Shown here: positions 19,106-27,990 of the stretch, one piece after another
How the letters are laid out: each line of letters begins with the position of its first letter
Position numbering within the stretch: the first letter of the stretch is position 1
DNA from: Alphaproteobacteria bacterium
GTDB taxonomy: Bacteria; Pseudomonadota; Alphaproteobacteria; Sphingomonadales; Sphingomonadaceae
Assembly (NCBI GenBank): GCA_030431875.1
Contig: JAUIIG010000004.1
Coordinates: 26,212-90,211, forward strand
DNA: 64,000 nt
Direction of reading: 5' to 3'
The notes under the pieces: generated by a model
What the model was told of the DNA's origin: nothing
The model's database searches: none
What the model saw: only the letters and a program-made list of their open reading frames with translations
Made by a program: the position numbers and the translations under genes

Positions 19106-19335
19106 CGCTCACGCCTCCGCGTGAGCGTCCTCGCTATGCGCGCAGCAAAGCTGCGCCCGCTGCGGGCGGGCAGTCGCCCTAGCGGGCCTGCGGCCCGTTG
19201 CCGGAGCCCGTGGGCTACAAAGCGCTGGCTTCGTCCGCGACCAGCGGACGACCGAGCGCGACTGCGCGACCCGCAGGTGCCGCGTAGCGTAGCGGAGCGA
19301 ACAGCGCCGAGGACGAGCCTGCGGAGGCAGGCTCA
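19106..19335. repeat. intergenic hairpin-ended repeat element, copy B
   Basis: Fills most of the 346-bp gap between the convergent degP and PBP genes; no gene is seen there. Left hairpin GCTCACGC-CTCC-GCGTGAGC (19107-19126) is followed by GTCCTCGCTATG. The right hairpin GAGCCTGC-GGAG-GCAGGCTC (19315-19334) is preceded by CCGAGGAC. The two ends are thus inverted copies of one design with different but self-complementary stems. The right half, inverted, closely matches the left half of copy C (TGCTGTTCGCTCCG ... GGTCGCGCAGTCGCGCTCGG). Confidence 0.7.
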
Positions 19336-19389
19336 TGAGACAAAAGATCTAGCGAGGACCCACCGACGGAGGCGGCCTCGACAAACGAA

Positions 19390-21621
19390 CTAATCCCTCC
19401 GCTCCAGGATCAGTGCATCGACGCCCCGCTTCCGGTCGGGCTTGTCGTCGGGCATCTGTCGCCCCGTGGCCCGTTCAAGGAAGTCGTCGCTGGCCGCTGG
19501 CGGGGCCTCGCGCGAGCTGGAGCCTGAACCGGACTGGGCCGGGCGCTCGGTATTGCGGCGCGGGTCAATATTCTCGCGCACCACGTTCTCGCCCTCGCCT
19601 TCGACGCCGAAGGCTTCGTCGAACCGTTCTTCGGTGCTGCGCGGCTCGACCAGGTTCCCCTGGTCGTCGATGTAGAAATAATAGTCGTCGTTCTCGCCGT
19701 AGTAGAACTCGTCATCCGGCTCGAGCTGCCAGGCCGGCAGCTGCAGGTCGGTGTCGAATTCCTCCACCGGCCGGTCGCGCACGGCATAGCGCATATAGGC
19801 GGCGAAGGCGCGCGCGGGCGCAGTGCCGCCCTGCAGGCCGGGCACGCGGCCATTGTCGTCGCGGCCCATCCAAACGCCGGTCGTGATGCCGCTGGAGAAA
19901 CCCACGAAATAGCCGTCGCGGCTGGAATTGGTGGTGCCGGTCTTGCCCGCCACGGGGCGTCCGATCTGCGCCGCGCGCCCGGTGCCCGTGGCCACCGCCG
20001 TCTGCAGCAAGTCGGTGATCCCGGCGGCAACATAGTCGGGAACCAGCGTGTAAGGCCGCGTCTCGCGGTGGCGGTAGATTTCCTCGCCGTCTGCCGTGGT
20101 GACCCGAATGATGCCGTAAGGCTCCACCGACTGCCCGCGCGCCGACACCGCAGCATAGGCGCGGGTCATGTCGATCAGCCGCACCTCGCTGCTGCCCAGC
20201 ACCATGGCCGGATAGGTAGAGATCGGCGAGGTAATGCCGAACCGCCGCGCCATCGACGCGACGTTGGAGAAGCCCACCTCGTTACCCAGCTGTGCCGCGA
20301 CCGAGTTCTTGGAATAGGCAAAGGCCGTGCGCACGTCGATTTCGCCGGCGTAGTTGCCGCCCGAATTGCGCGGCGACCAGCCGTCGATCGTCACCGGCAC
20401 GTCCTGCACGTGGTCATCGGGCCGGTAGCCCGCTTCGAGTGCGGCAAGGTAGACGAACAGCTTCCACGACGATCCCGGCTGGCGCATGGCATCGGTGGCG
20501 CGGTTGTAGTTGGAGGTGACGTAGTCCGTCCCGCCGACCATGGCGAGGATCGCCCCATCGCGGTCAAGGCTGACCAGCGCGCCCTGCGCGCCATCGGGGG
20601 CATTGGTCTGGATTGCCGTCGTCGCGGCGGCCTGCATGCCCACGTCGAGCGTGGTCCAGACCTCGATCGGTTCGAAATTGTCATCCGGCAGCAGCAGGTC
20701 GAGCTGCGGCAGCGCCCAGTCGGTAAAGTAGCGCATCGAATTCTGCCCGACATCCTCGCGCAGGTTCACCGTGTCGAGGTTCACTTCGCGCGCCTCAGCC
20801 GGATCGAGATCGCCGTAGTTGACCATCTGCTGCACCACCACGTTGGCGCGGTCGATCGCGCGCTGCGGATCGGCGGTGGGGGAATAGCGGCTGGGCGCCT
20901 TGACCATCCCGGCGATGATGGCCGCTTCCTCCAGCGTCAGTTCGCGAGCGGAATGGCTGAAGAACCGGCGACTGGCGGAATCGATGCCATAGGCCCCGCC
21001 GCCGAAATAGACACGGTTGAGGTAAAGCTCGAGGATCTGCTCCTTGGAGAAGCGCCATTCCAGCGCCATGGCCAGAACCGCCTCGCGGATCTTGCGATCC
21101 AGCGAGCGGTTGGAATTGAGGAAGACGTTGCGCGCCAGCTGCTGGGTAATGGTGGAGGTGGCGCTGACCTGCCGGTCTTCGGCCACGGCATTGTAGACCG
21201 CGCGGGCCAGGCCCATCGGATCGACGCCGAAGTGCGAATAGAAGCGGTGGTCTTCCACCGAGACCATGGCGTGCTTCATCACGTCGGGGATTTCGTCCGC
21301 CGTCAGCCACTGGCCGTAGCTTGGCCCCATTTCAACGATTTGCGACCCGTCGCGCGCACGCACGACGATGGTCTGCCCGTGCTGGCTCTCGCGCAGCGCG
21401 GCGTAGCTGGGCAGGTTGCGGGAAGCGAAATAGACCGCGGTGGTCAGGGCAATCACGCCGAGCAGGGCCGCAAAGGTGCCGATCAGGAAGAGGCGCTTGG
21501 TCCACTTCCACAGGCGCGACTTCCAGCCGCCCGCGCGTGCCTCGCGCTGACGCGCCTCCGAAGCCGCCTTTTGCGACCGGTACCCTCGCTTGTTGGAGCT
21601 CGTGCCCCGACGCCTGGCCAT
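19390..21621 (-). CDS. class A penicillin-binding protein (PBP1A family)
   Basis: 743 residues from the ATG at 21621 (MARRRGTSSNKRG); an ATG 30 nt further upstream is possible. A basic cytoplasmic head and one membrane anchor (LFLIGTFAALLGVIALTTAVYFA) precede the GT51 glycosyltransferase (SVEDHRFYSHFGVDPMGLAR; QITQQLARN-like stretch). The transpeptidase has SSWK as the SxxK motif, YSKNS (SxN) and GKTGTTN (KTG). The C-terminal 80 residues are disordered and charged. It polymerises and cross-links peptidoglycan. Confidence 0.93.
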   Translation of the reverse strand: MARRRGTSSNKRGYRSQKAASEARQREARAGGWKSRLWKWTKRLFLIGTFAALLGVIALTTAVYFASRNLPSYAALRESQHGQTIVVRARDGSQIVEMGPSYGQWLTADEIPDVMKHAMVSVEDHRFYSHFGVDPMGLARAVYNAVAEDRQVSATSTITQQLARNVFLNSNRSLDRKIREAVLAMALEWRFSKEQILELYLNRVYFGGGAYGIDSASRRFFSHSARELTLEEAAIIAGMVKAPSRYSPTADPQRAIDRANVVVQQMVNYGDLDPAEAREVNLDTVNLREDVGQNSMRYFTDWALPQLDLLLPDDNFEPIEVWTTLDVGMQAAATTAIQTNAPDGAQGALVSLDRDGAILAMVGGTDYVTSNYNRATDAMRQPGSSWKLFVYLAALEAGYRPDDHVQDVPVTIDGWSPRNSGGNYAGEIDVRTAFAYSKNSVAAQLGNEVGFSNVASMARRFGITSPISTYPAMVLGSSEVRLIDMTRAYAAVSARGQSVEPYGIIRVTTADGEEIYRHRETRPYTLVPDYVAAGITDLLQTAVATGTGRAAQIGRPVAGKTGTTNSSRDGYFVGFSSGITTGVWMGRDDNGRVPGLQGGTAPARAFAAYMRYAVRDRPVEEFDTDLQLPAWQLEPDDEFYYGENDDYYFYIDDQGNLVEPRSTEERFDEAFGVEGEGENVVRENIDPRRNTERPAQSGSGSSSREAPPAASDDFLERATGRQMPDDKPDRKRGVDALILERRD

Positions 21622-21725
21622 AAGCCGTCTTATCCTGTCAGCAGGCGCCAAGCGCCCGGCAATGTCCCGTTTTGCGGGATGTCATGCATAGGGCAATGCT
21701 AATCCAGCGTGAACGGCTTACGCGT

Positions 21726-22136
21726 TCAATCGCCTTGGTTTTCCTCCGGTTCGAACTCCAGAGCGGCGGAATTGATGCAATATCGCAGGCCTTCGGGGCC
21801 CGGACCGTCCGGGAAAACGTGGCCAAGGTGGCCTTCGCAATTGGCACAGACGACCTCGGTGCGCACCATGCCGTGCGACATGTCCTGGTTCACTTCGACC
21901 GCTTCAGCCGCCGCCGGGGAGGTAAAGCTGGGCCAGCCCGAGCCGCTGTCGTACTTCGCATCGCTCATGAACAGCGGCTGCCCGCACCCGGCGCACTTGT
22001 ATTCGCCTGCGGCCTTGTTCTTCTCGTACTTGCCGGTGAAGGCCCGCTCGGTCCCCGCCTCGCGCAGGATACGATACTGCTCGGGCGTCAGCTTCTCGCG
22101 CCATTCGGCTTCGGTGAGGGTGATCTTCGAGGTCAT
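21726..22136 (-). CDS. msrB: peptide-methionine (R)-S-oxide reductase
   Basis: 136 residues from the ATG at 22136 behind CAAGGAACTCCCTC; the longer ORF only reads into repeat C. MsrB reduces methionine-R-sulfoxide. Zinc is held by two CxxC pairs ([10 protein letters not shown] and [12 protein letters not shown]), the substrate pocket shows GSGWPSF, and the resolving/catalytic Cys is in [12 protein letters not shown]. It ends 104 bp before the PBP start. Confidence 0.96.
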   Translation of the reverse strand: MTSKITLTEAEWREKLTPEQYRILREAGTERAFTGKYEKNKAAGEYKCAGCGQPLFMSDAKYDSGSGWPSFTSPAAAEAVEVNQDMSHGMVRTEVVCANCEGHLGHVFPDGPGPEGLRYCINSAALEFEPEENQGD

Positions 22137-22156
22137 GAGGGAGTTCCTTGTTTTAC

Positions 22157-22397
22157 GCACCCGCCTCCGCGGGTGCATCCTCGGTGCTGTTCGCTCCGCC
22201 CTTCGGGCTGCGCGGCACCTGTGGTCGCGCAGTCGCGCTCGGTCGGTCGCTCGTCGCGCCCGAGGCCAGCGCAAACATTTCCTGAAGCGCAATATCGGAT
22301 CGCCGCAGGCGAACCGCAAGGCCGACCGGCCGTCCGCAACGGGCGCGCAGCGAAGCGAAGCGCATCTTGCGAGGACGAAGGCGCGGAGGCGCCTTCG
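22157..22397. repeat. intergenic hairpin-ended repeat element, copy C
   Basis: Occupies the 269 bp between msrB and the GST gene; no gene is seen there. Left hairpin GCACCCGC-CTCC-GCGGGTGC (22157-22176) then ATCCTCGG; right hairpin GAAGGCGC-GGAG-GCGCCTTC (22377-22396) preceded by TTGCGAGGAC. Stems differ from copies A and B while keeping pairing, and loops are always CTCC on the left or GGAG on the right. Confidence 0.7.
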
Positions 22398-22405
22398 CAA
22401 ACAAG

Positions 22406-23077
22406 TCACGCATTCACGTCCGCGTAGTGGCGTGGCGGGGGCAGGCCTTCCATCTTCTGCGTCAACAGCGGGGCAAAGCTGGGGCGGCTCTTCATCACGC
22501 GGTACCAGTTGCGGGCGCTGGAATGGTCGGACCATTCGAGGCAGTCGAGGTAATCGATCACCGACAGTTGCGCGGCCGCGGCAAAGTCCGCCAGGCTCAG
22601 CTGCGCCCCGCCCAGCCAGCGGTTATGGTCGACGAGGAAGTCGATGTAATCGAGGTGGTCGTGCAACACCCGCGTCGCCTGCCGCAGCACGCGGCTGTCG
22701 GGCGACTGGCGCAGGAACAGGCGCTTCTTCATCTTTTCGTGCAGCAGCGGCGCGGTGACATCGTAGTAAAGCGCATCGTCGAACAGGGCGACCAGCCGGC
22801 GGATTTCCGCTCGCGCCTGCGCCGAACCGGGCAGCAGCGGGCTCTTGCTTTCGACCTCTTCGAAATACTCGCAGATCGCCTGGCTGTCAGCCAGCGTCAG
22901 GCGGCGTTCCTCGTGGTAGAGGACCGGCGTCTTGCCTGCCGGGTTGCGACGGTGGAAGTCGTCGTCGTCTTCCCACGGATAGGCCAGCCGGAGCGCAAAG
23001 GGCACCTTCTTCTCGCTCAAGGCGAGCTGCACCTTGCGGCTGAACGGACAGAGCGGGAAATGGTAAAGCTGCCACAT
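22406..23077 (-). CDS. glutathione S-transferase-like protein, possible FzlA
   Basis: 223 residues. Thioredoxin-like N-terminal domain ([48 protein letters not shown]) and an all-helical C-terminal domain. The short tail [12 protein letters not shown] resembles that of alphaproteobacterial FzlA, an FtsZ-binding GST-fold protein that curves FtsZ filaments. That assignment is from memory of the family tail and is moderate; a catalytic GST is the alternative. No cell-division genes adjoin. Confidence 0.8.
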   Translation of the reverse strand: MWQLYHFPLCPFSRKVQLALSEKKVPFALRLAYPWEDDDDFHRRNPAGKTPVLYHEERRLTLADSQAICEYFEEVESKSPLLPGSAQARAEIRRLVALFDDALYYDVTAPLLHEKMKKRLFLRQSPDSRVLRQATRVLHDHLDYIDFLVDHNRWLGGAQLSLADFAAAAQLSVIDYLDCLEWSDHSSARNWYRVMKSRPSFAPLLTQKMEGLPPPRHYADVNA

Positions 23078-23151
23078 GTTTATGCGCTGCCTAATGCCGC
23101 ATGGACCGCGCGCGGTCCAGCGGCCAAGTGCCAGTTATGCGACGCTCTGCG

Positions 23152-23505
23152 CTATTCTTCGGGAAGCAGGCCAAGGCAGACCGGCACGACCTGGTCCAGC
23201 GTGTCGTTGTCGATCATGTCCTGCGCCTCGGCAGACAGGGCGGCCTGGATCTGCTCCCGGTCCAGCCCTGCCTCGTCCATGACCCGCGCGCTCGCCTGCA
23301 CGAAGAACTCGCGCCCGCGCTCGCCCAGGGCGGGATAGCGCATAGCCTCGGCATTGCCGTTGTCCTGCCCGTAGGCAACCAGCGCGAAAGCGGCAGAGCA
23401 GCGCACGAGCATGCGATGCTCCACCCCCAGCTGCGGCGGGGCAGACTGGGCCATGGCGAACGTGGGCGTTGCAGCAAGGGCGATGGCGAGAAGGGCGCGG
23501 ATCAT
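23152..23505 (-). CDS. small periplasmic protein, function unknown
   Basis: 117 residues from the ATG at 23505 (MIRALLAIALAATPTFAMAQ), a typical signal peptide. The mature part is helical and has two Cys (LVRCSAAFAL and VPVCLGLLPEE) that could pair. I do not recognise the family. It lies 74 bp from GST and 10 bp from the NTF2-like gene on the same strand. Confidence 0.75.
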   Translation of the reverse strand: MIRALLAIALAATPTFAMAQSAPPQLGVEHRMLVRCSAAFALVAYGQDNGNAEAMRYPALGERGREFFVQASARVMDEAGLDREQIQAALSAEAQDMIDNDTLDQVVPVCLGLLPEE

Positions 23506-23515
23506 GCGGCCTGCC

Positions 23516-24073
23516 TTAGATCGGCGAAAATGAACGCGAGCCTTCTGCTGCGCGGTCAAGCTCGCGCACCGGGTTTTCCGGGCGGCTGGCGCGGCCATGC
23601 AGGAACTCGTTGCGGATGTTGCGGTACTTGAACTTCCACTCGCCATCGACGCGGACCAGCTCGTCCTCGTAGGTGCCGAAACTACCCATCGTCGGCGAAA
23701 GGCGCATGCCGTCGGGACTGCCGTGCGAAGGAACCTTGGGGCCGTCGTTGGCCGATTCGAACCAGAACCCGGTGTGCCAGGCCTTGTCGCCTTCGACGCG
23801 GATTACCGAGTGGCACAGGATGTGGCGCAGGATCGCGGGATTGCCGTCGATGTCCTTGAAGATAGTGCCGACCCGTTCCTTGAACTCCTTGGCTTCGGCC
23901 CGGATATTCTCGCGCCCCTTGGTCTGCCCGCCGGCATAGTCGAGCGTGCCGTCCTCGGCGAAGGTCTCGGCGTACATGTCGAAATCGTTCCAATCCATCG
24001 CCAGCAGGTAGCGCGCCATCAGGTCTTCGATCTCGGCGCGGTCCTGGGCGTAGGTGGCAGGGTACTTGGGCAT
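23516..24073 (-). CDS. NTF2/SnoaL-like protein
   Basis: 185 residues from the ATG at 24073 (MPKYPATYAQDRAEIEDLMA); the upstream extension in the track is a shadow. The pattern EIEDLMARYLLAMDWNDFDMYAETFAEDGTLDY is the classic SnoaL_4 opening, with a C-terminal RVDGEWKFKYRNIRNEFLHG strand. Such proteins are cofactor-free lyases, dehydratases or hydrolases. It diverges from an MFS transporter and sits at the edge of the aromatic cluster, so a catabolic role is possible. Substrate unknown. Confidence 0.83.
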   Translation of the reverse strand: MPKYPATYAQDRAEIEDLMARYLLAMDWNDFDMYAETFAEDGTLDYAGGQTKGRENIRAEAKEFKERVGTIFKDIDGNPAILRHILCHSVIRVEGDKAWHTGFWFESANDGPKVPSHGSPDGMRLSPTMGSFGTYEDELVRVDGEWKFKYRNIRNEFLHGRASRPENPVRELDRAAEGSRSFSPI

Positions 24074-24102
24074 GGGGCGAATCCTCTCCGTCTTGATAAT
24101 AG

Positions 24103-24131
24103 TTGACTTTGTTTGACCTGCGTCATGGTAT
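24103..24131 (+). promoter_or_regulatory. candidate sigma70-like promoter for the MFS gene
   Basis: TTGACT (24103-24108) and TGGTAT (24126-24131) with a 17-nt spacer lie in the divergent gap, about 57 bp before the MFS ATG. The -35 is good, the -10 weak. Confidence 0.35.
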
Positions 24132-24188
24132 CCCCGGCGTTGCCTGACAAGGATTGCTGCAACAGTCCAAGCAGGTTGGGAGAGATTT

Positions 24189-25601
24189 ATGGCAGGACCC
24201 CTGGTGGCCGATGTGCCCGCTTCCGCCCCGGAAACGGGTGAGGCACCGGCGGCAGAACGGCAATGGCCGAGCGAGGCAGCGGGCTGGTACGCGCTGTTTG
24301 TCATCGTCCTGACCATGTTCCTGACCTTCTTCGACCAGACGGTGTTCGCCATGCTGGCGGAAAAGATGCGCGCCAGCTTCAACCTGAGCGATTCCGCGCT
24401 GGGCTTCCTGCTCGGCCCGGCCAGCGTGATCGCCTTCGTCTTCGTCGGCATCCCGCTGTCGCGCCTCGTCGACATCTTCCCGCGCAAGAAGGTGCTGGCG
24501 GCAGGTATCGCCGTGCTTGGCGCGATCACCGCGCTGGGTGGCCTCGCGCAGAACTTTGCCCAACTGGTGGGCACCCGGCTGTTCGTCGGCGCGGGCGGGT
24601 CTGCGCACGGGCCGGGCTCCTACTCGCTGCTGGCCGACGCCTTTCGCCCGGTCCGCATCCCGATCGTCTTCGCGCTGGTGCAGTTCGGTTTCGTGCTCGG
24701 CCAGTCGGGCGGCACCTGGGGCGGCGGCCAGCTGATCGCCTGGACCGAGCAATTCCCCGACCGGATCGCGTTCCTCGGCCTGTCGATCTTCAACTGGCAG
24801 CTGGTACTCATTATCATCGGCCTGCCCGGGCTGCTGGCGGCGATCCTGTTCCTGCTGGTGCGCGAACCGCCGCGGCGTTCGCCGCCCGAGTCCGCGCGGC
24901 TGGTGCCACCCGATGCGCCCGTGAGCCGCAAGGTGCTCGCCTTCACCGGCTTCGACGCCATCCGCGCGATCAACCTGCGCGGCGCGACCTACTGGCCGCT
25001 GTTCGCCGCACTGGCGCTGTCCGCCATCGAGAGCCAGGGCCTGCCAGCTTGGCGGGTGCCCTTCATCAGCCGCACCTATGGCTGGACCGAGGCCGATATC
25101 GGCAACCTTCTCGGCCCGCTGTTGTTCGTCGCCTCGATCACCGGCATCATCGTTGGCGGCATTTTCGTCAGCTGGATGAACCGCAAGTACAAGGACGGCA
25201 ATATCCGCGCCTGTGCGATCGTCTTCACCTGCACCACCACCTTCGCCATCCTGACCCCGCTGATGCCCTATGCCGAACTGGCGCTGGGCTGCATGGCGGC
25301 CACGGCCATGTTCGGGCTCGCAGGCGCACCAGCGCAGAATGCCGCCATCCAGCGCATCGCGCCCAACGAAATGCGCGGGCAGGTGACGGCGCTCTACCTG
25401 TTCATGTTCACCTTCTTCGGCGCGATGGGCAGCTTCGTGATCGGCTCGGTCAGCGACCTCGTCGTGGGCGATCCGGCCAAGCTGTGGCAGGCGCTGCTGA
25501 TTGTCGCCGCCGTGTTCATGCCGATCGCCACCCTGTTCATGTGGCGGGCCATCCGGCCCTACCGTGAAGAGGTCGAAAGGCTCGAAGCACTGGGCATTTG
25601 A
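24189..25601 (+). CDS. MFS transporter (spinster/aromatic-type), aromatic cluster
   Basis: 470 residues behind GGGAGAGATTT. About 12 membrane segments, starting WYALFVIVLTMFLTFFDQTVFAML. The loop 2-3 signature is GIPLSRLVDIFPRKKVL and the sequence resembles the Spns-like MFS transporters common in sphingomonads. The position at the head of the aromatic gene cluster suggests uptake of the substrate, but direction and substrate are not shown. A 72-bp gap with a candidate operator separates it from the NTF2-like gene. Confidence 0.88.
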   Translation: MAGPLVADVPASAPETGEAPAAERQWPSEAAGWYALFVIVLTMFLTFFDQTVFAMLAEKMRASFNLSDSALGFLLGPASVIAFVFVGIPLSRLVDIFPRKKVLAAGIAVLGAITALGGLAQNFAQLVGTRLFVGAGGSAHGPGSYSLLADAFRPVRIPIVFALVQFGFVLGQSGGTWGGGQLIAWTEQFPDRIAFLGLSIFNWQLVLIIIGLPGLLAAILFLLVREPPRRSPPESARLVPPDAPVSRKVLAFTGFDAIRAINLRGATYWPLFAALALSAIESQGLPAWRVPFISRTYGWTEADIGNLLGPLLFVASITGIIVGGIFVSWMNRKYKDGNIRACAIVFTCTTTFAILTPLMPYAELALGCMAATAMFGLAGAPAQNAAIQRIAPNEMRGQVTALYLFMFTFFGAMGSFVIGSVSDLVVGDPAKLWQALLIVAAVFMPIATLFMWRAIRPYREEVERLEALGI

Positions 25602-25637
25602 TCAATCAACGTTGACTCCGTCCCGCCCCTCTCACAT

Positions 25638-25656
25638 TTGTAAGCACAACATACAA
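25638..25656. promoter_or_regulatory. candidate operator (19-bp inverted repeat), site 1
   Basis: TTGTAAGCACAACATACAA lies 18 bp before the NTF2-like ATG, with arms extending to ATTTGT/ACAAAT (25636-25658). It matches site 2 at the marR/dioxygenase promoter at 14 of 19 positions, all differences being A/T swaps. A TTGACT -35-like hexamer is at 25612-25617, so the site would overlap the -10 region. Confidence 0.5.
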
Positions 25657-25673
25657 ATTGGGAGAGAATCGGT

Positions 25674-26426
25674 ATGTCGGAACCTGGCCCTGAAGACAGG
25701 ATAGCCGCGCTCGAGGCCAAGCTGGCCGAGATGGACAAGCGCCTCACCCAGCGCGAGGACGAGCTCGACGTCAAGAAGCTGCAGTACCTCTATGGCTACC
25801 TGATCGACAAGTGCATGTACGACCAGGTCATCGACCTGTTCAGCGACGATTGCGAAGTGCGCTTTTTCGGCGGCGTGTTCAAAGGCAAGGCCGGTGTGCG
25901 GCGGCTCTATGTCGACCGTTTCCGCAAGCGTTTCACCTACGACAACAACGGTCCGATCGACGGCTTCCTGCTGGATCACCCGCAGCTGCAGACGATCGTG
26001 GACATCGATCCCGACGGCAAGACCGCGCGGCTGCGTGGCCGCAGCACGATGCAGGCTGGCCGCCACAAGGATTACGAAGGCGATGCACCGCACCTCAAGA
26101 CGCGCCAGTGGTGGGAAGGCGGTCTCTACGAGAACGTCTACACCAAGGGCGACGACGGCAAGTGGCGAATCAAGCTGCTCAACTATTTCCCGCACTGGCA
26201 CGCCGACTTCGACAAGGGCTGGGCCAATACCGAGGCGGAATATGTGCCCTTCCTGTCGACCCTCTACCCGGAAGACCCGGCCGGACCGGACGAACTCTAC
26301 GACGACTTCTGGCTGTGGCCGACGCACAAGCTGCTGCCCTTCCACATGAAGCACCCGATCACGGGTGAGGAAATGACGGCGGATCGCTGGGAAGGCGATG
26401 TGGCGCGCGAGCAGGCGAAGGGCTAA
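25674..26426 (+). CDS. NTF2/SnoaL-like enzyme, candidate LdpA/LsdE-type formaldehyde-releasing lyase
   Basis: 250 residues, start behind GGGAGAGAATCGGT. A short coiled N-terminus (DRIAALEAKLAEMDKRLTQR) precedes an NTF2-like domain (LQYLYGYLIDKCMYDQVIDLFSDDCEVRFFG) and a C-terminal extension rich in Trp, His and Pro. In sphingomonads, NTF2-like lyases (LdpA; LsdE has been described for a related reaction) split formaldehyde from lignin dimers to make stilbenes. A stilbene dioxygenase and a formaldehyde pathway are in this window, so that role is a strong candidate, but I cannot confirm orthology from sequence alone. First gene of a five-gene operon. Confidence 0.85.
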   Translation: MSEPGPEDRIAALEAKLAEMDKRLTQREDELDVKKLQYLYGYLIDKCMYDQVIDLFSDDCEVRFFGGVFKGKAGVRRLYVDRFRKRFTYDNNGPIDGFLLDHPQLQTIVDIDPDGKTARLRGRSTMQAGRHKDYEGDAPHLKTRQWWEGGLYENVYTKGDDGKWRIKLLNYFPHWHADFDKGWANTEAEYVPFLSTLYPEDPAGPDELYDDFWLWPTHKLLPFHMKHPITGEEMTADRWEGDVAREQAKG

Positions 26427-26525
26427 GGCCTGTCCGCCAGCCTCGCACCAGCGGGGTCCCAGAACAGCATTTCAGGCACGCGGGACCGCGTCCCGCAGCC
26501 ACCGGTATGACGAGGTAGAAAGCAG

Positions 26526-27956
26526 ATGACCCAGTACCCCAGCCTCCACATGATCATCGACGGCGAGCAGGTTTCCGGCGGTGGCCGCCGCACCTTCGAT
26601 GTCGTCAATCCCGTGACCGGGGAAACGCTGGCCGAACTGCCGCTGGCAGACCCGGCTGACCTCGATCGGGCACTGGAAGTGGCGCAGAAGGGCTTTGCCA
26701 TCTGGCGCAAGTCCACGCCGCAACAGCGCGCCGCCGTGCTGCAGGGCGCTGCCCGGCTGATTACCGAGCGCGGGGACGACCTCGCCCGCATCGCCACCAT
26801 GGAAGAGGGCAAGCCTATCGCCGAGGCGAAAATGGAACTGATGATGGTGACCGGATGGTTCAACTTCGCCGCTGGCGAAACCAGCCGTCTCTATGGCCGC
26901 GAACTTGTGCGCCCGGTGGGCCAGCGCTCCACCGTGCGGTGGGAGCCGGTCGGCCCCGTCGCCGCTTTCGCTCCGTGGAACTTCCCGCTCGGCAACCCCG
27001 GACGCAAGCTGGGCGCGGCCATCGCGGCGGGCTGCTCGATCATCCTCAAGAGCGCGGAGGAAACCCCGGCGTCAGCGCTGGGCATCCTGCAGGCGCTACT
27101 CGATGCGGGCCTGCCCAAGGAAGTGGCGCAGGCCGTGTTCGGCGTTCCCGATGAAGTCAGCCGCCACCTGCTGGGGTCGCCCATTATCCGGAAACTGTCG
27201 TTCACCGGCTCGACCGTGATCGGCAAGCACCTGGCCAAACTGTGCGCGGACAACATGATCCGCACCACCATGGAGCTGGGCGGCCATGGCCCGGTGCTGG
27301 TGTTCGACGATGTCGATGTTGACCGCGTGCTCGCCACTGCGGCACCGGGCAAGACCCGCAACTGCGGCCAGGTCTGTGTCAGCCCGACGCGCTTCATTGT
27401 GCAGGAAAATGTCTTCGAGCGTTTCCGCGACGGCATGGCCGAACGTCTCGCTGCGACCAAGGTCGGCAACGGCCTTGAAGACGGGGTGCAGATGGGCCCG
27501 ATGGCCAATCCGCGCCGCCCCGATGCGATGGAGAAATTCGTCGCCAATGCCCGCGACAAGGGTGCCAGGGTGAATACCGGTGGTGAACGCATCGGCAACC
27601 AGGGCTATTTCTTCCAGCCGACCGTGCTGAGCGAGATTCCGCTGGACGCCGATATCATGAATGAGGAGCCGTTCGGCCCCATCGCGCTGGTCAATCCCTA
27701 TGCCGATGAAGAGGCGATGATCGCCGAGGCCAACCGCCTGCCCTATGGCCTGGCCGCCTATGCCTGGACCGACAACGTCCAGCGCCAGCGCCGCCTGGCA
27801 GCCGAGATCGAGGCCGGCATGGTCGGCATCAATAGCCACATGATCGGCGGCGCCGACGCCCCGTTCGGCGGGGTGCAGTGGTCCGGCCACGGCAGCGAGG
27901 ACGGCCCTGAGGGCGTGAAGGCCTGCATGGTCTTGAAGGCGGTCCACGAGGGCTAG
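26526..27956 (+). CDS. NAD(P)+-dependent aldehyde dehydrogenase
   Basis: 476 residues of the SSADH/aromatic aldehyde dehydrogenase type. The active-site Glu is in TTMELGGHGPVLVF, the catalytic Cys in CGQVCVSPTRF, the nucleotide-binding segment is SFTGSTVIGKHLA, and the C-terminal EEPFGPIALV is present. In this cluster it probably oxidises an aromatic aldehyde such as vanillin or 5-formyl derivatives; succinate semialdehyde is the alternative. The 99-bp gap before it holds a small hairpin (GCGGGAC/GTCCCGC, 26480-26496), perhaps an mRNA processing or attenuation site. Confidence 0.9.
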   Translation: MTQYPSLHMIIDGEQVSGGGRRTFDVVNPVTGETLAELPLADPADLDRALEVAQKGFAIWRKSTPQQRAAVLQGAARLITERGDDLARIATMEEGKPIAEAKMELMMVTGWFNFAAGETSRLYGRELVRPVGQRSTVRWEPVGPVAAFAPWNFPLGNPGRKLGAAIAAGCSIILKSAEETPASALGILQALLDAGLPKEVAQAVFGVPDEVSRHLLGSPIIRKLSFTGSTVIGKHLAKLCADNMIRTTMELGGHGPVLVFDDVDVDRVLATAAPGKTRNCGQVCVSPTRFIVQENVFERFRDGMAERLAATKVGNGLEDGVQMGPMANPRRPDAMEKFVANARDKGARVNTGGERIGNQGYFFQPTVLSEIPLDADIMNEEPFGPIALVNPYADEEAMIAEANRLPYGLAAYAWTDNVQRQRRLAAEIEAGMVGINSHMIGGADAPFGGVQWSGHGSEDGPEGVKACMVLKAVHEG

Positions 27957-27990
27957 CAATTTCAACGCGCTGATTGGGAGAGCAAAGCGC

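Noticed and set aside
19106-19335. Could element B be an insertion sequence?
   Set aside because: It has inverted hairpin ends but is only about 230 bp and encodes no transposase; no target-site duplication was evident.
26480-26496. Hairpin GCGGGAC/GTCCCGC as a terminator inside the aromatic operon
   Set aside because: No T run follows, and the aldehyde dehydrogenase starts 30 bp later with the same orientation; noted only as a possible processing site.
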